From: Halobacterium bonnevillei
Lineage (GTDB): Archaea; Halobacteriota; Halobacteria; Halobacteriales; Halobacteriaceae
DNA: 36,417 nt
Reading direction: 5' to 3'
Assembly (NCBI RefSeq): GCF_009831555.1
Contig: NZ_WUUU01000012.1
Span: 1-36,417, forward strand
In this document: piece by piece, positions 22,737-31,672 of the stretch
Layout of the letters: every line of letters begins with the position of its first letter
Numbering within the stretch: the stretch's first letter is position 1
The notes under the pieces: generated by a model
The model's input: the letters and a program-made list of their open reading frames with translations, nothing else
What the model was told of the DNA's origin: nothing
Databases searched by the model: none
Program-made: the position numbers and the translations under genes

Positions 22737-25178
22737 CTACGTCGTGTTTCGACGCCGCGGTCGTCTGGTCGGCGGTCGCGACAGCCGCGACGTTCTCGGC
22801 GACGTCGTGGACGCGAACGACGTCAGCGCCGCGCTCGGCGGCAGCGCGGTCGCCGCGATGGTGGGTGCGGCCCGCTCGCCGGGCCCACACCCGACGCGCT
22901 CGAACATCGACTTGTGGGAGTGCCCGACCAGCACCGGTGTTCCAAGCGCCCGGAACTCGCCGAGCCTGTCGAGCAGTTCGAAGCTCTCCACGGCGCGCTT
23001 CCCGAACCCGAGTCCGGGGTCGACGACGACGCGCGACCGGTCGATTCCCGCGCGCTCGGCGAGCAGGAGCCGTTCGGACAGCGCCTCGAAGACGTCGTCG
23101 ACGACGTCGCCGTAGGCGTGACTTCGACCGGGGTCGACCGGTGCGGACAGGCTGTGCATCACCACGACGGGGACGTTCCAGTCGGCGACCACGCGGCGCA
23201 TCCGCGCGTCGGTGAGCCCCGTGACGTCGTTGACAACGTCGGCGCCCGCCTCGAGAGCCGCCTCCGCGACGTCCGGTTTGCGGGTGTCAACCGAGACCGC
23301 GACATCGGCGTCCGCGAGTTGCTCGACGACCGGTACGACGCGCTCGCGTTCGGTGACGACCGAGACCGGGTCGGCGCCCGGTCGCGTCGACTCGCCCCCG
23401 ACGTCTATGATGTCCGCCCCTGCGGCGACCATCTCCTCGGCCCGTGACGTGGCGTCGGCCGCGTCCACGTACGCTCCGCCGTCGTGGAAGCTGTCCGGGG
23501 TCACGTTCAACACGCCCATCACGGCGGTTCCGTCGCTCCACGGGTAGTCGCCGGATGCGTCGTCGGTCGGGCTGATAGCGTCTTCCAGTTGGGCTGCGAA
23601 GTGCTGCGCGTCGTCGCCCCAGCCGCGAAGCCGGTCGAGCAGCCGGCGGAACTGCGAGAGCGTCCCAGACAGGACCACGTCGGCGTCCCTGTCGGCGGCC
23701 GCGACGCCGGAAACGCCCCCCGTCCCGCCGATTTCCAGCATCGCCTCCGTCAGATCGGCTGCCCGCTCCGGGCGGGCGCGAAATCGGACCGTGCGGCTGA
23801 CGAAGTCGTCGTCGCGGTCGGCTCTGGCGGCCGCTGGGACGTCGGCGCTCCGCAGCGTCGCTCGCGCACGCGATACCGTGGTGGAATCGACGACCCGGGG
23901 GATTCGCGTCCACCGAGTCCTGGCCTCCCCGACGACGTACAGGGACCCGGTAATCAGGACGCAGTCCGTTGGAGCCGCCGAGTCGAGCGCCCGGTCGACT
24001 GCGTCCAGGACCGACCCGGCCCGGTCGATCGCTGCGGTAGTTTCGCGGTCGAAGGTGGCGGCGAGCACGTCGGTCCCCTGGGCCCGGTCGACCCCCGGCC
24101 GCGCCAGGTGGACCCGGTCCGCGTCGGGGAGCGCGCGACACATCGCCGCGTGGTCCTTGTCGCGCATCGCACCGAAGACCAGGTGGAGGTCGTCGTAGTC
24201 GAAGCGTCCGAGCGTGTCAGTCAGGGTTTCGCACGCGGCGGGGTTGTGCGCGCCGTCGAGGACGACCAGCGGCGAGTCGTCCATCACCTCGAAGCGTCCC
24301 GCGACGCTCGCACTCCTGACGCCGGCCGCGACGTCGGAGTCTGTCACGTCGAGGCCGGTTCTCGCGGCGACCTGTCGGGCGAGCGTCGCGGCGATGCCGG
24401 CGTTGACCGCCTGATGTCGGCCCAGCAGCGGCGACTCCGTCTCGACGCTCCAGTCCGGGCCCGTCAGCGAGACGGCCGAAACCGCTATCGAGACCTGTTC
24501 GCCCTCGCTCGCGACGACGTCGCCGTCATCGGTGCCCACGGTAGTCACGTTCGTCTCCTCGCGGATGGTCCCCAGCGCGGTTCCCGTCGCGCCGGTCACC
24601 AGCGGCCCGTCGGTCGGCGCGACCTGCGCCTTGTCGCGGGCGATCTCCTCGACGGTCGCCCCGATGATGTCGGTGTGTTCGAGGCTGACGTTCGTGACGG
24701 CGCTCGCGACGGGGTCGACGACGCTCGTCGCGTCGTATCGGCCACCGATTCCCACTTCGAGGACGGCGACGTCGACGTCCTCGCGGTCGAAGTGCCAGAG
24801 CGCGAGCGCGGTCACCACTTCGAAGAAGGTCGGCTCGTCTCCCCGCACGGAGTGGTCGACGATCGACGACCAGTGTTCGTCGACGAACGTCGCGACTTCG
24901 CGTTTTGGGATTTTCTGCCCGCGTACCCGGACGCGCTCGCGGAGGTCGTTGAGGTCCGGCGAGGTGTAGAGGCCGACGTCTGCGCCGGCTTCCCGGAGAA
25001 TGTCTGCGAGCACGCGAGCAGTGCTCCCCTTGCCGTTCGAGCCCGCGACCTGCACGGCCGTCAGGTCCTCGTGGGGGTTCCCGAGGTCGCCCAGCAGCGA
25101 GGCAGTCGTCTCCGTGCCGAGTTTCGGGCGGCTGTGTCGCAGCCGCTCGAGCGCGTTCGCCGCCTCGTGGTATTCCAT
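22737..25178 (-). CDS. folCP: Fused folylpolyglutamate synthase-dihydropteroate synthase, frameshifted at the C-terminus
   Basis: An 813-residue haloarchaeal FolC-FolP fusion for folate synthesis. Residues 1-430 are FolC: AGSNGKGSTARVLADIL (45-61) is the ATP loop, followed by GLYTSPDLNDLRERVR, EVGIGGRYDATSVV and LDGAHNPAA (308-316). A linker runs from about 430 to 545. FolP follows: GVLNVTPDSFHDGGAYVD (555-572), DVGGESTRPG (592-601), SVDTRK (629-634), NDVTG, VDPGLGFGK and GHSHKSM. After Leu779 the frame breaks: the encoded tail (PPSAALTSFASTTS and on) is not FolP-like. The frame one base away reads AERGADVVRVHDVAENVAAV and would stop at 22726, giving 817 residues. One base is missing at about 22841/22842, so the conserved RVHDV motif is lost. 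It may be a sequencing error or a real mutation. A TATA box lies 27 bases before the ATG. Confidence 0.9.
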   Translation of the reverse strand: MEYHEAANALERLRHSRPKLGTETTASLLGDLGNPHEDLTAVQVAGSNGKGSTARVLADILREAGADVGLYTSPDLNDLRERVRVRGQKIPKREVATFVDEHWSSIVDHSVRGDEPTFFEVVTALALWHFDREDVDVAVLEVGIGGRYDATSVVDPVASAVTNVSLEHTDIIGATVEEIARDKAQVAPTDGPLVTGATGTALGTIREETNVTTVGTDDGDVVASEGEQVSIAVSAVSLTGPDWSVETESPLLGRHQAVNAGIAATLARQVAARTGLDVTDSDVAAGVRSASVAGRFEVMDDSPLVVLDGAHNPAACETLTDTLGRFDYDDLHLVFGAMRDKDHAAMCRALPDADRVHLARPGVDRAQGTDVLAATFDRETTAAIDRAGSVLDAVDRALDSAAPTDCVLITGSLYVVGEARTRWTRIPRVVDSTTVSRARATLRSADVPAAARADRDDDFVSRTVRFRARPERAADLTEAMLEIGGTGGVSGVAAADRDADVVLSGTLSQFRRLLDRLRGWGDDAQHFAAQLEDAISPTDDASGDYPWSDGTAVMGVLNVTPDSFHDGGAYVDAADATSRAEEMVAAGADIIDVGGESTRPGADPVSVVTERERVVPVVEQLADADVAVSVDTRKPDVAEAALEAGADVVNDVTGLTDARMRRVVADWNVPVVVMHSLSAPVDPGRSHAYGDVVDDVFEALSERLLLAERAGIDRSRVVVDPGLGFGKRAVESFELLDRLGEFRALGTPVLVGHSHKSMFERVGCGPGERAAPTIAATALPPSAALTSFASTTSPRTSRLSRPPTRRPRRRNTT

Positions 25179-25515
25179 GGCACGGGATTCACACCGCCCA
25201 GATTAAAAGCTCCAGTCGGCGGACGGTTCGCGGCCACGCAACCACAACAATTCATCCAGCAAACAAGTAGTGCCGGGCTGGGATACCGACGAGCAGGCCG
25301 CAAAGATCACGAGACAGACTGAGGCGGGCACCACTGTTCGAGTGACGCCAGCAATCCGCCTGGAGGGACCGGTCGGCAGTGACGGCTCGGAGTTGACCGA
25401 CGCGTCGCGAGCACGACCGCATCAAACCGTGCGAGACACCCACAACCAATTCGTTCCCAGATACTGATACGTATGGCAGTATTTGATAACGCCGACACCG
25501 GAACGCCTCAATACG
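25179..25515. promoter_or_regulatory. Divergent folCP / fhs promoter region
   Basis: A 337-base gap without a gene. On the minus strand TTTTAAT (plus-strand 25202-25208) is centred 27 bases before the folCP ATG. On the plus strand TATTTGATAAC (25480-25490) has TTTGATA starting exactly 34 bases before the fhs ATG. The middle of the region has nothing I recognise. Confidence 0.5.
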
Positions 25516-27228
25516 ATGCCATCAGACAGCGATTCCGGGATGCCGACCGACTACGAGATCGCACAGTCCGTCGAGAAAGACCACATCGCAGACGTCGTCG
25601 AACCGTTCGGCCTCGACGGCGACGACCTGGAGCTCTTCGGGGAACACAAGGCGAAACTCAAACTCGACGCCATCGAGCGCACGCTCGAGGAAAGCGAAGA
25701 CGACGGGAAACTCGTCCTCGTAACCGGGATGACGCCGACGCCGCTGGGCGAGGGCAAGACGGTAACGACCGTCGGCCTCGGGCAAGCGTTCAACCAGATC
25801 GGCAAGGACGCACTCATCGCGATCCGCGAACCGTCACTCGGGCCCGTGTTCGGGGTCAAGGGCGGCGCCGCGGGCGGCGGCTACTCGCAGGTGCTCCCCA
25901 TGGAGGACATCAACCTCCACTTCACCGGGGACCTCCACGCGCTCACGTCCGCGCACAACCTCATCTCGACGATGCTGGACAACCACATCAAACAGGGCAA
26001 CGACCTCGACATCGCGGTCAACTGGACCAAGTGGCCGCGCGCGATCGACATGAACGACCGCGTGCTCCGCGAGACCGTCATCGGCCTCGGCGGGGAAGTC
26101 ACCGGCATCCCCCGAGAGGACGGCTTCATCCTGACTGCGGCGTCCGAGCTGATGGCGGTGCTGTGTCTCGCGGACGGCCTCGAGGACCTCAAGAACCGCG
26201 TCGCCCGCATCATCGTCGCCTACGACGAGGACGGGAACGCCGTCACCGTCGACGACATCGACGCCACGGGCGCCGTCACGATTCTGCTGCGGGACGCGCT
26301 CCAGCCGAACGTCGTCCAGACCACGGAAGGGACGCCCGCTTTCGTCCACGGCGGTCCGTTCGCGAACATCGCACACGGCACCAACTCCCTGATTGCCGAC
26401 GAAGTCGCCTCGAACCTCTCGGAGTATCTGGTCACCGAAGCGGGCTTCGGTTCGGACCTGGGCGCCGAGAAGTTCATGAACATCGTCTGCCGGTTCGGCG
26501 ACATGGAACCCGACGCCGTGACGCTCGTGGCGTCGGTCCGCGCGCTCAAGTACCACGGACAGGACATGTGGCCGCCGGACGTCGACGCGCTCGAGGAGGA
26601 GGACGTCGACGCGGTGAAACGCGGGTTCGAGAACCTCGACAAGCACGTCAGGAACCTCCAGAAGTTCGGCGTGCCCGTCGTCGTCTCCGTCAATCGCTTC
26701 CCCCAGGACACCGACGCGGAAGTCGAAACGGTCATCGAGCACTGCGAGTCGGACCTGGGCATCCAGGCGGCCGAATCGAACGTCTTCAGCGACGGCGGCG
26801 AGGGCGGCGTGGAACTCGCGGAGGAACTCGTGGAGGCCGCGGAGTCCGACTCGCAGTTCGAGCCGCTGTACGACACCGACCAGCCGATCACGGACAAGAT
26901 CGAGACGATTGCGACCGAGATCTACGGCGCGGACGGCGTCGAGTACCACGGCAGCGCCGAGGAGGACATCGAACGCCTCACTGACCTCGGATTCGACGAC
27001 ATGCCGATCTGCATGTCGAAGACGTTCCACTCACTCAGCGACGACGCCAGCCGCAAGGGCGCGCCGGAGGACTGGACGCTCGAAGTGACCGAAGTGTACC
27101 CGTCGACCGGTGCCGGGTTCCTCGTCGCGCTCACGGGCGACGTCCTCACGCTCCCCGGACTACCCGAGGAGCCGGCCGCGGCCGGCATGGACATCGACCC
27201 GGACGGCACCATCTCCGGGCTGTTCTAA
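25516..27228 (+). CDS. fhs: Formate-tetrahydrofolate ligase
   Basis: A 570-residue cytosolic enzyme interconverting formate + ATP + THF and 10-formyl-THF + ADP + Pi. Motifs: TGMTPTPLGEGKTVTTVGLG (70-89, with the ATP loop), EPSLGPVFGVKGGAAGGGYS and QVLPMEDINLHFTGDLHA (Gly-rich folate/ATP region), then TNSLIADEVASNLSEYLVTE with AGFGSDLGAEKF, and the C-terminal MPICMSKTFHSLSDDASRKG. The length is within the usual range. The ATG at 25516 (MPSDSDSGMPTDYEIAQ) is favoured by a TTTGATA element 34 bases upstream over a start at 25483. Between FolD and formate dehydrogenase in a methyl-oxidation scheme, it would run backwards and make ATP; the biosynthetic direction, formate assimilation, is equally possible chemically. 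Confidence 0.95.
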   Translation: MPSDSDSGMPTDYEIAQSVEKDHIADVVEPFGLDGDDLELFGEHKAKLKLDAIERTLEESEDDGKLVLVTGMTPTPLGEGKTVTTVGLGQAFNQIGKDALIAIREPSLGPVFGVKGGAAGGGYSQVLPMEDINLHFTGDLHALTSAHNLISTMLDNHIKQGNDLDIAVNWTKWPRAIDMNDRVLRETVIGLGGEVTGIPREDGFILTAASELMAVLCLADGLEDLKNRVARIIVAYDEDGNAVTVDDIDATGAVTILLRDALQPNVVQTTEGTPAFVHGGPFANIAHGTNSLIADEVASNLSEYLVTEAGFGSDLGAEKFMNIVCRFGDMEPDAVTLVASVRALKYHGQDMWPPDVDALEEEDVDAVKRGFENLDKHVRNLQKFGVPVVVSVNRFPQDTDAEVETVIEHCESDLGIQAAESNVFSDGGEGGVELAEELVEAAESDSQFEPLYDTDQPITDKIETIATEIYGADGVEYHGSAEEDIERLTDLGFDDMPICMSKTFHSLSDDASRKGAPEDWTLEVTEVYPSTGAGFLVALTGDVLTLPGLPEEPAAAGMDIDPDGTISGLF

Positions 27229-27326
27229 GTCCGAGCCACCACCCTCGCAGGCGGACGCGGGAACGAGAACCCGGCGAACGACCACCTGACCCCCGACCCA
27301 CCACCGCTCTCACGGAGGCCGACCAC

Positions 27327-28715
27327 GTGACTGACGACACGGACGCTGGCGACCCGCTCGAAGCTCTCGACACCCGGACTCGTGGGCGCGTGCTCGAACC
27401 CGGTGACTCCGGATACGACGACGCCCGCAGTGTGTGGAACGCGCGAATCGACCGCTATCCGAGCGCAGTGCTGGCGTGTTCGGGCACCGCAGACGTCCTG
27501 GCCGGGGTCGAGGTCGCTCGCGAGCACGGACTGGAACTCTCCGTCAAGAGCGGCGGACACCACGTTTCCGGCAGCGCGGTCTGCGATGACGGCATCGTCC
27601 TCGACCTCGGTCCGATGGACTGGGTCCGCGTGGACCCCGAGGCGCAAACGGCGTGGGTCGGCCCCGGTGCGACGTGGGGAGACGTCGACCACGAGACGGC
27701 GGCGTTCGGCCTCGCCGTGCCGGGCGGCCAGGACCCAAACATCGGCGTCTCCGGCCTGACGCTGGGCGGCGGCGTCGGCTGGCTCAGCCGCACCCACGGA
27801 CTCACCAGCGACAACCTCCTCTCGGCCGACGTCGTCACGGCCGACGCCGAACTGGTCCACGCCAGTTCCGACGAACACGCGGACCTGTTCTGGGCGCTCC
27901 GTGGCGGCGGCGGCAGTTTCGGCGTCGTCACCGGCTTCGAGTTCCGCTTGCACGAGGTCGACGAGGTGTTCGCGGGGTCCCTGATATATCCGATGGCGGA
28001 CGCGCGCGCCGTCGCTCGCCGCTACGAGTCGTTCGTGGCCGACGCGCCACGCGAGGTGCGAGTGCTGTTCGGCAGCATGGTGTTACCGGCGTCCCCGGTC
28101 TTCCCGGAGGAGGTACGCGACAGCCGGGTCGCCATCCTGATCGCGTGCTACGCTGGACCACCTGCGGAGGCGAACCGCGTCCTCGAGCCGCTTCGCTCGT
28201 TCGGTGACCCGCTGCTGGACAGCATGCGTCCGCGCTCGTACGTGGCGTTCCAGGGTGCGGGGGAGAGCCGCGGTCGCATGCGAACGCACCTCCGGAGTCA
28301 CTACCTCCCGGAGCTACCGGTGGACGCCATCGACACCATCGCCGACCACGCGGCTGCCGCCCCGTCGGCAGGAGCGACCGTGTTCCTCTCGCCGCGTGGC
28401 GGGGCGGAGACGGCGCCGGAGGCGGACGCGACCGCGTACCCCCACCGGGACGCCGCACACCACCTCCTCGTCGAGGCTCGGTGGGACAGTCCCGATGCGG
28501 ACGACCGACACGTCGAGTGGGTCGACCGGTTGCACGAAGCCGTCCAGCCGTACGCGACCGGCGACGCGGCGATGAACTTCCTCAGCGAGGACGAGCCCGA
28601 ACGCCGCGTCCGGGCGGCCTACGGCGGCAACTACGAGCGGCTCGTCGAGGTCAAGCGGACGTGGGACCCGGAGAATCTGTTCACCGCGAGCCACCTCGTG
28701 GACCCGAGCGGCTGA
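27327..28715 (+). CDS. FAD-dependent oxidoreductase of the berberine-bridge/6-hydroxynicotine oxidase type
   Basis: A 462-residue flavoprotein. The FAD_binding_4 domain (about 40-215) has KSGGHHVSGSAVCDDGIVLD with the histidine expected to bind FAD (His78 or His79), followed by GPGATWGDVDHETAAFGLAV and PGGQDPNIGVSGLTLGGGVG, then WLSRTHGLTSDNLLSADVVT. The second cysteine tether of bicovalent members is absent (GQDPNIG instead of a GxC type). The C-terminal BBE segment YGGNYERLVEVKRTWDPENL (about residues 433-452) is intact. Relatives oxidise diverse alcohols, sugars and C-N bonds, often with O2. Inserted between fhs and fdhA, it could be an N-methyl or amine oxidase, but this is inference from place only. 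The GTG start has GGAGG 9 bases upstream, and it may be read from fhs 98 bases away. Confidence 0.88.
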   Translation: MTDDTDAGDPLEALDTRTRGRVLEPGDSGYDDARSVWNARIDRYPSAVLACSGTADVLAGVEVAREHGLELSVKSGGHHVSGSAVCDDGIVLDLGPMDWVRVDPEAQTAWVGPGATWGDVDHETAAFGLAVPGGQDPNIGVSGLTLGGGVGWLSRTHGLTSDNLLSADVVTADAELVHASSDEHADLFWALRGGGGSFGVVTGFEFRLHEVDEVFAGSLIYPMADARAVARRYESFVADAPREVRVLFGSMVLPASPVFPEEVRDSRVAILIACYAGPPAEANRVLEPLRSFGDPLLDSMRPRSYVAFQGAGESRGRMRTHLRSHYLPELPVDAIDTIADHAAAAPSAGATVFLSPRGGAETAPEADATAYPHRDAAHHLLVEARWDSPDADDRHVEWVDRLHEAVQPYATGDAAMNFLSEDEPERRVRAAYGGNYERLVEVKRTWDPENLFTASHLVDPSG

Positions 28716-29251
28716 CCGACGGACTACAACCGAGACGTCGGCTTGGAGTGACCGGGGCTACGTCGAATGGGACGCCCGCGTCGAGTGAATCCGGGGCCGA
28801 AGGGGCCAGTTCGCAAGTGTTCTGGGAGACGCTGCGGCCTGCACTCGCCATCCACAACGTACCAGCATCGGTATGATACTTGGTGCGGACGGGCGAGAAC
28901 GTCGACGAGCAGAGACACGTGAACGATGGCGAGTGTAACCACGTGACGGCGGCGAGTGAGTGAGGTCAGGTGGTTGGCGTGCGCACGACATCGCCCGAAA
29001 CGGCTGCCGAACGGGGCTCGACGAATCGTACTCGACCGCGTACAGCGTTGAACGGCCCGTTGCACTCCGAGTGCTGTCGTGGCGACCGAGCGAACGGACT
29101 CTTCACAGCAGTGTTCCCCAGTCGTCGGGAGCGTAGTCGCCCACCCAAGCGGCGGCCTCGAGCACTGTCGCGGAAAGATTCATACTCGTGGCATCGCCAC
29201 ATCAACACAAGAGATTGCCAAATGATCACAGTTCAACGGACCCACTGACCC
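28716..29251. other. Large intergenic region before fdhA
   Basis: At 536 bases this is the longest gap in the window. Codon structure disappears in all frames, and the AT content is higher than in the neighbours. On the minus strand a 26-codon ORF at 29103-29183 has gene-like third positions (begins MNLSATVLEAAAWVG). On the plus strand GATTCATACTC near 29178 is the only TATA-like site before fdhA, giving a leader of about 45 bases. No tRNA or repeat was seen. Confidence 0.4.
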
Positions 29252-31390
29252 ATGTCGAGTGACGAACAGCAACCGGTCGAAACCATCTGTCCGTACTGCG
29301 GCGTCGGCTGCGGCATCAAGGTACAGCCGGGCGAGGCGCCCGAAGACATGCGGTTCATGCCCTGGGGCGACGCACCCGTCAACGAGGGGCGAGTCTGCAT
29401 CAAGGGCGGCGCCGCGACGGAAGTCGTCGGCCACGAAGACCGCCTCACCGAACCGCTGATCAGAGAAGACGGGGAGTTCCGGGAGGCCACCTGGGAGGAG
29501 GCGCTCACCCGCGTCGTCGACGAGCTCTCGCGCATCCGGGAGGAGCACGACCCGGACGCGATGGGCTTCTTCGGGTCGTCGAAGACGATGAACGAGGAGA
29601 ACTACCTCCTCCAGAAGCTCGCGCGCCGCTACGGCACCAACAACGTCGACAACTGCACCCGCATGTGCCACGCGTCCACCGTCTGGGCGCTGCGCACCAG
29701 CCTCGGTGCCGGTGCCATGACCAACAGCATGGCCGACCTGGAGGAAGCGGCGGACGTGCTCTGGATCCAGGGCGCCAACCCCGGCGAACAACACCCCATC
29801 GCCAACAGCCAGTACTTCCGACAGGCAGTCCTGGAGGGCGCGACGGTCATCCAGGTCGACCCGCACGCGAACAAGACCACGCGGTCGTTCGAAATCGAGG
29901 AGACCGACCGCCACATGCACCTCCAGCTCGAGCCCGGGACCGACATCCCGCTGCTGAACATCGTCATCAAGACGATTCTCGACCGCCACGACGAGAACCC
30001 CGACGAGGGCTGGATCGACGAGACGTTCATCGAGGAGCGGACCGAGGGCTTCGAGGACCTGCGGGAGACCCTCGAGGGCTTCGACAAGGAAGCGGCGGCC
30101 GAGGAGTGCGGCGTCCCCCTGGAGGACATCGAGCGAGCCGCCGAGAAGTACGCGATGGGGAACAACTCCGCCATCTTCACCGGGATGGGGATGAGCCAGC
30201 ACACCTGCGGGGTCGACAACGTTCAGAACGAGATCAACCTCGCGCTCATCACCGGGAACCTCGGGAAGCCGGGCACGGGCGTCAACCCGCTGCGCGGCCA
30301 GAACAACGTCCAGGGGACGAGTGACGTCGGCGCGATGCCGAACGTCCTCCCGGGCTACCAGCTCGTCGACGACGACGAAGCCAGGGAGAGCGTTGAGGAC
30401 GTCTGGGGCTTCGAAGTCCCGGACGAACCGGGACTGACGAACGTCGAAATATCCCGGGCCGCCGGGGACACCGTCCAGGGGCTGTACATCATGGGCGAGA
30501 ACCCCGTCATGTCGGAACCGGACGGCAACCACGTCGAAGAGCGCCTCGACGACCTCGAGTTCGTGGTCGTCCAGGACATCTTCCTGACGGAGACCGCGGA
30601 CTACGCGGACGTCGTGTTGCCCGCGACGACGTGGGCGGAGCGGGGCGGGACCGTCACGAACACCGACCGCCGCGTCCAGCGCATGCGGCCCGTCGAGAAG
30701 GTCCACGAGAACACCAGACACGACCTCGACATCCTCACGGAAGTCGGCACGCGACTGTTCGGCGAGGACGCCGGGTTCGACTTCGACGACCCCGAGGAGG
30801 TCTTCGAGGAACTCCGGGAAGTCTGCCCCATCTACCACGGAATGACCTACGACACCCTCGGGACCGAGGGCATCCAGTGGCCGTGCTACGAACCGGGCGA
30901 CGAGGGCGACCAGTTCCTCTACGAGAACTCCTTCGACACGGACAACGGGCTCGGCCAGATCGAGGGCGTGCGACACCAGGAGCCCAAGGAGACGCCCGAC
31001 GAGGAGTACCCGCTGATACTCACGACCGCGCGCCTCGAAGAGCACTACAACACTGGCACGATGAGTCGGCGTTCGCCGACGCTGAACCGCCAGCACCCCG
31101 AGAACTTCGTCGACATCCACCCGAAGGACGCCGAGCGATACGGCATCGACGACGGCGACGAGGTGACGGTGACCTCTCGGCGCGGCGAAATCACCGTCGA
31201 GGCGCACGTCACTGAGGACATCAAGGAGGGCGTCATCTGGACGACGCCGCACTTCGCGGACGCGTCAGCGAACCGCCTCACGAACGACGTGCTCGACGAG
31301 CGTGCGAAGATTCCCGAGTACAAGGCCGCCGCTGCCGAGATATCGGTGGACGTCGAGCGGGCCGACGGCGACGCCCCGGCGGACGACTGA
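29252..31390 (+). CDS. fdhA: Formate dehydrogenase catalytic subunit (molybdopterin)
   Basis: A 712-residue molybdopterin oxidoreductase predicted to oxidise formate to CO2. Cys13, Cys16, Cys20 and Cys49 (CPYCGVGC, then RVCIKGG) bind a [4Fe-4S] cluster. The Mo/W ligand is Cys139 followed by His140 in NCTRMCHAS, the same CH/UH pair as E. coli FdhF, here with cysteine and not selenocysteine. ADVLWIQGANPGEQHPIANS and MGMSQHTCGVDNVQNEINLA are typical FdhF-type segments, and the C-terminal Molydop_binding domain starts near LILTTARLEEHYNTGTMSRR. No Tat signal is present, so it is cytosolic. No beta/gamma or diaphorase subunit is encoded beside it. The natural role here is removing formate released by Fhs. 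Confidence 0.9.
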   Translation: MSSDEQQPVETICPYCGVGCGIKVQPGEAPEDMRFMPWGDAPVNEGRVCIKGGAATEVVGHEDRLTEPLIREDGEFREATWEEALTRVVDELSRIREEHDPDAMGFFGSSKTMNEENYLLQKLARRYGTNNVDNCTRMCHASTVWALRTSLGAGAMTNSMADLEEAADVLWIQGANPGEQHPIANSQYFRQAVLEGATVIQVDPHANKTTRSFEIEETDRHMHLQLEPGTDIPLLNIVIKTILDRHDENPDEGWIDETFIEERTEGFEDLRETLEGFDKEAAAEECGVPLEDIERAAEKYAMGNNSAIFTGMGMSQHTCGVDNVQNEINLALITGNLGKPGTGVNPLRGQNNVQGTSDVGAMPNVLPGYQLVDDDEARESVEDVWGFEVPDEPGLTNVEISRAAGDTVQGLYIMGENPVMSEPDGNHVEERLDDLEFVVVQDIFLTETADYADVVLPATTWAERGGTVTNTDRRVQRMRPVEKVHENTRHDLDILTEVGTRLFGEDAGFDFDDPEEVFEELREVCPIYHGMTYDTLGTEGIQWPCYEPGDEGDQFLYENSFDTDNGLGQIEGVRHQEPKETPDEEYPLILTTARLEEHYNTGTMSRRSPTLNRQHPENFVDIHPKDAERYGIDDGDEVTVTSRRGEITVEAHVTEDIKEGVIWTTPHFADASANRLTNDVLDERAKIPEYKAAAAEISVDVERADGDAPADD

Positions 31391-31641
31391 GGCGGCCTCG
31401 ACCACTGCCAGCATCCCACGTTCCCTTTCGAATTCCTGCGACAGGGGGTCGCGTCTCTGGACGCCGTCACGGACCACTTCGACAGGTGCCGGTTCCGCGC
31501 CGCGAACCACGACGCGACAGGAGACTGATTGGTCATGGAGCGCCACGCGACCGAGTACTGCGTTCGTTGGATGCGGCCACCGGCGGGGCGAACCCGGGGA
31601 CAGCGACAAGGCGGATTCGAGAACGCCCCGCACGCGGGAAT

Positions 31642-31648
31642 CCTTATG
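31642..31648 (+). promoter_or_regulatory. TATA-like element of the MttB-family gene
   Basis: CCTTATG is centred about 28 bases before the GTG at 31673. It supports that leaderless GTG start over the longer open frame beginning at 31529. Confidence 0.4.
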
Positions 31649-31672
31649 TGCGGCTGCCGGAAACGGGTGGGC

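Noticed and set aside
25473-26984. A long plus-strand frame overlapping fhs
   Set aside because: The product is Arg/His/Gly-rich with no motif and lies fully inside the intact fhs gene in another frame.
29180-31252. A 690-codon open frame on the minus strand opposite fdhA
   Set aside because: It mirrors fdhA codon for codon, as expected in GC-rich DNA, has no recognisable domain, and the plus-strand gene has complete formate dehydrogenase motifs.
29252-31390. Selenocysteine formate dehydrogenase
   Set aside because: The metal-ligand position (residue 139) is an ordinary TGC cysteine codon, not TGA.
31529-31672. Longer N-terminus for the MttB-family protein
   Set aside because: The added 48 residues are Cys/Arg-rich and unlike the family, and a TATA-like element sits just before the GTG at 31673.
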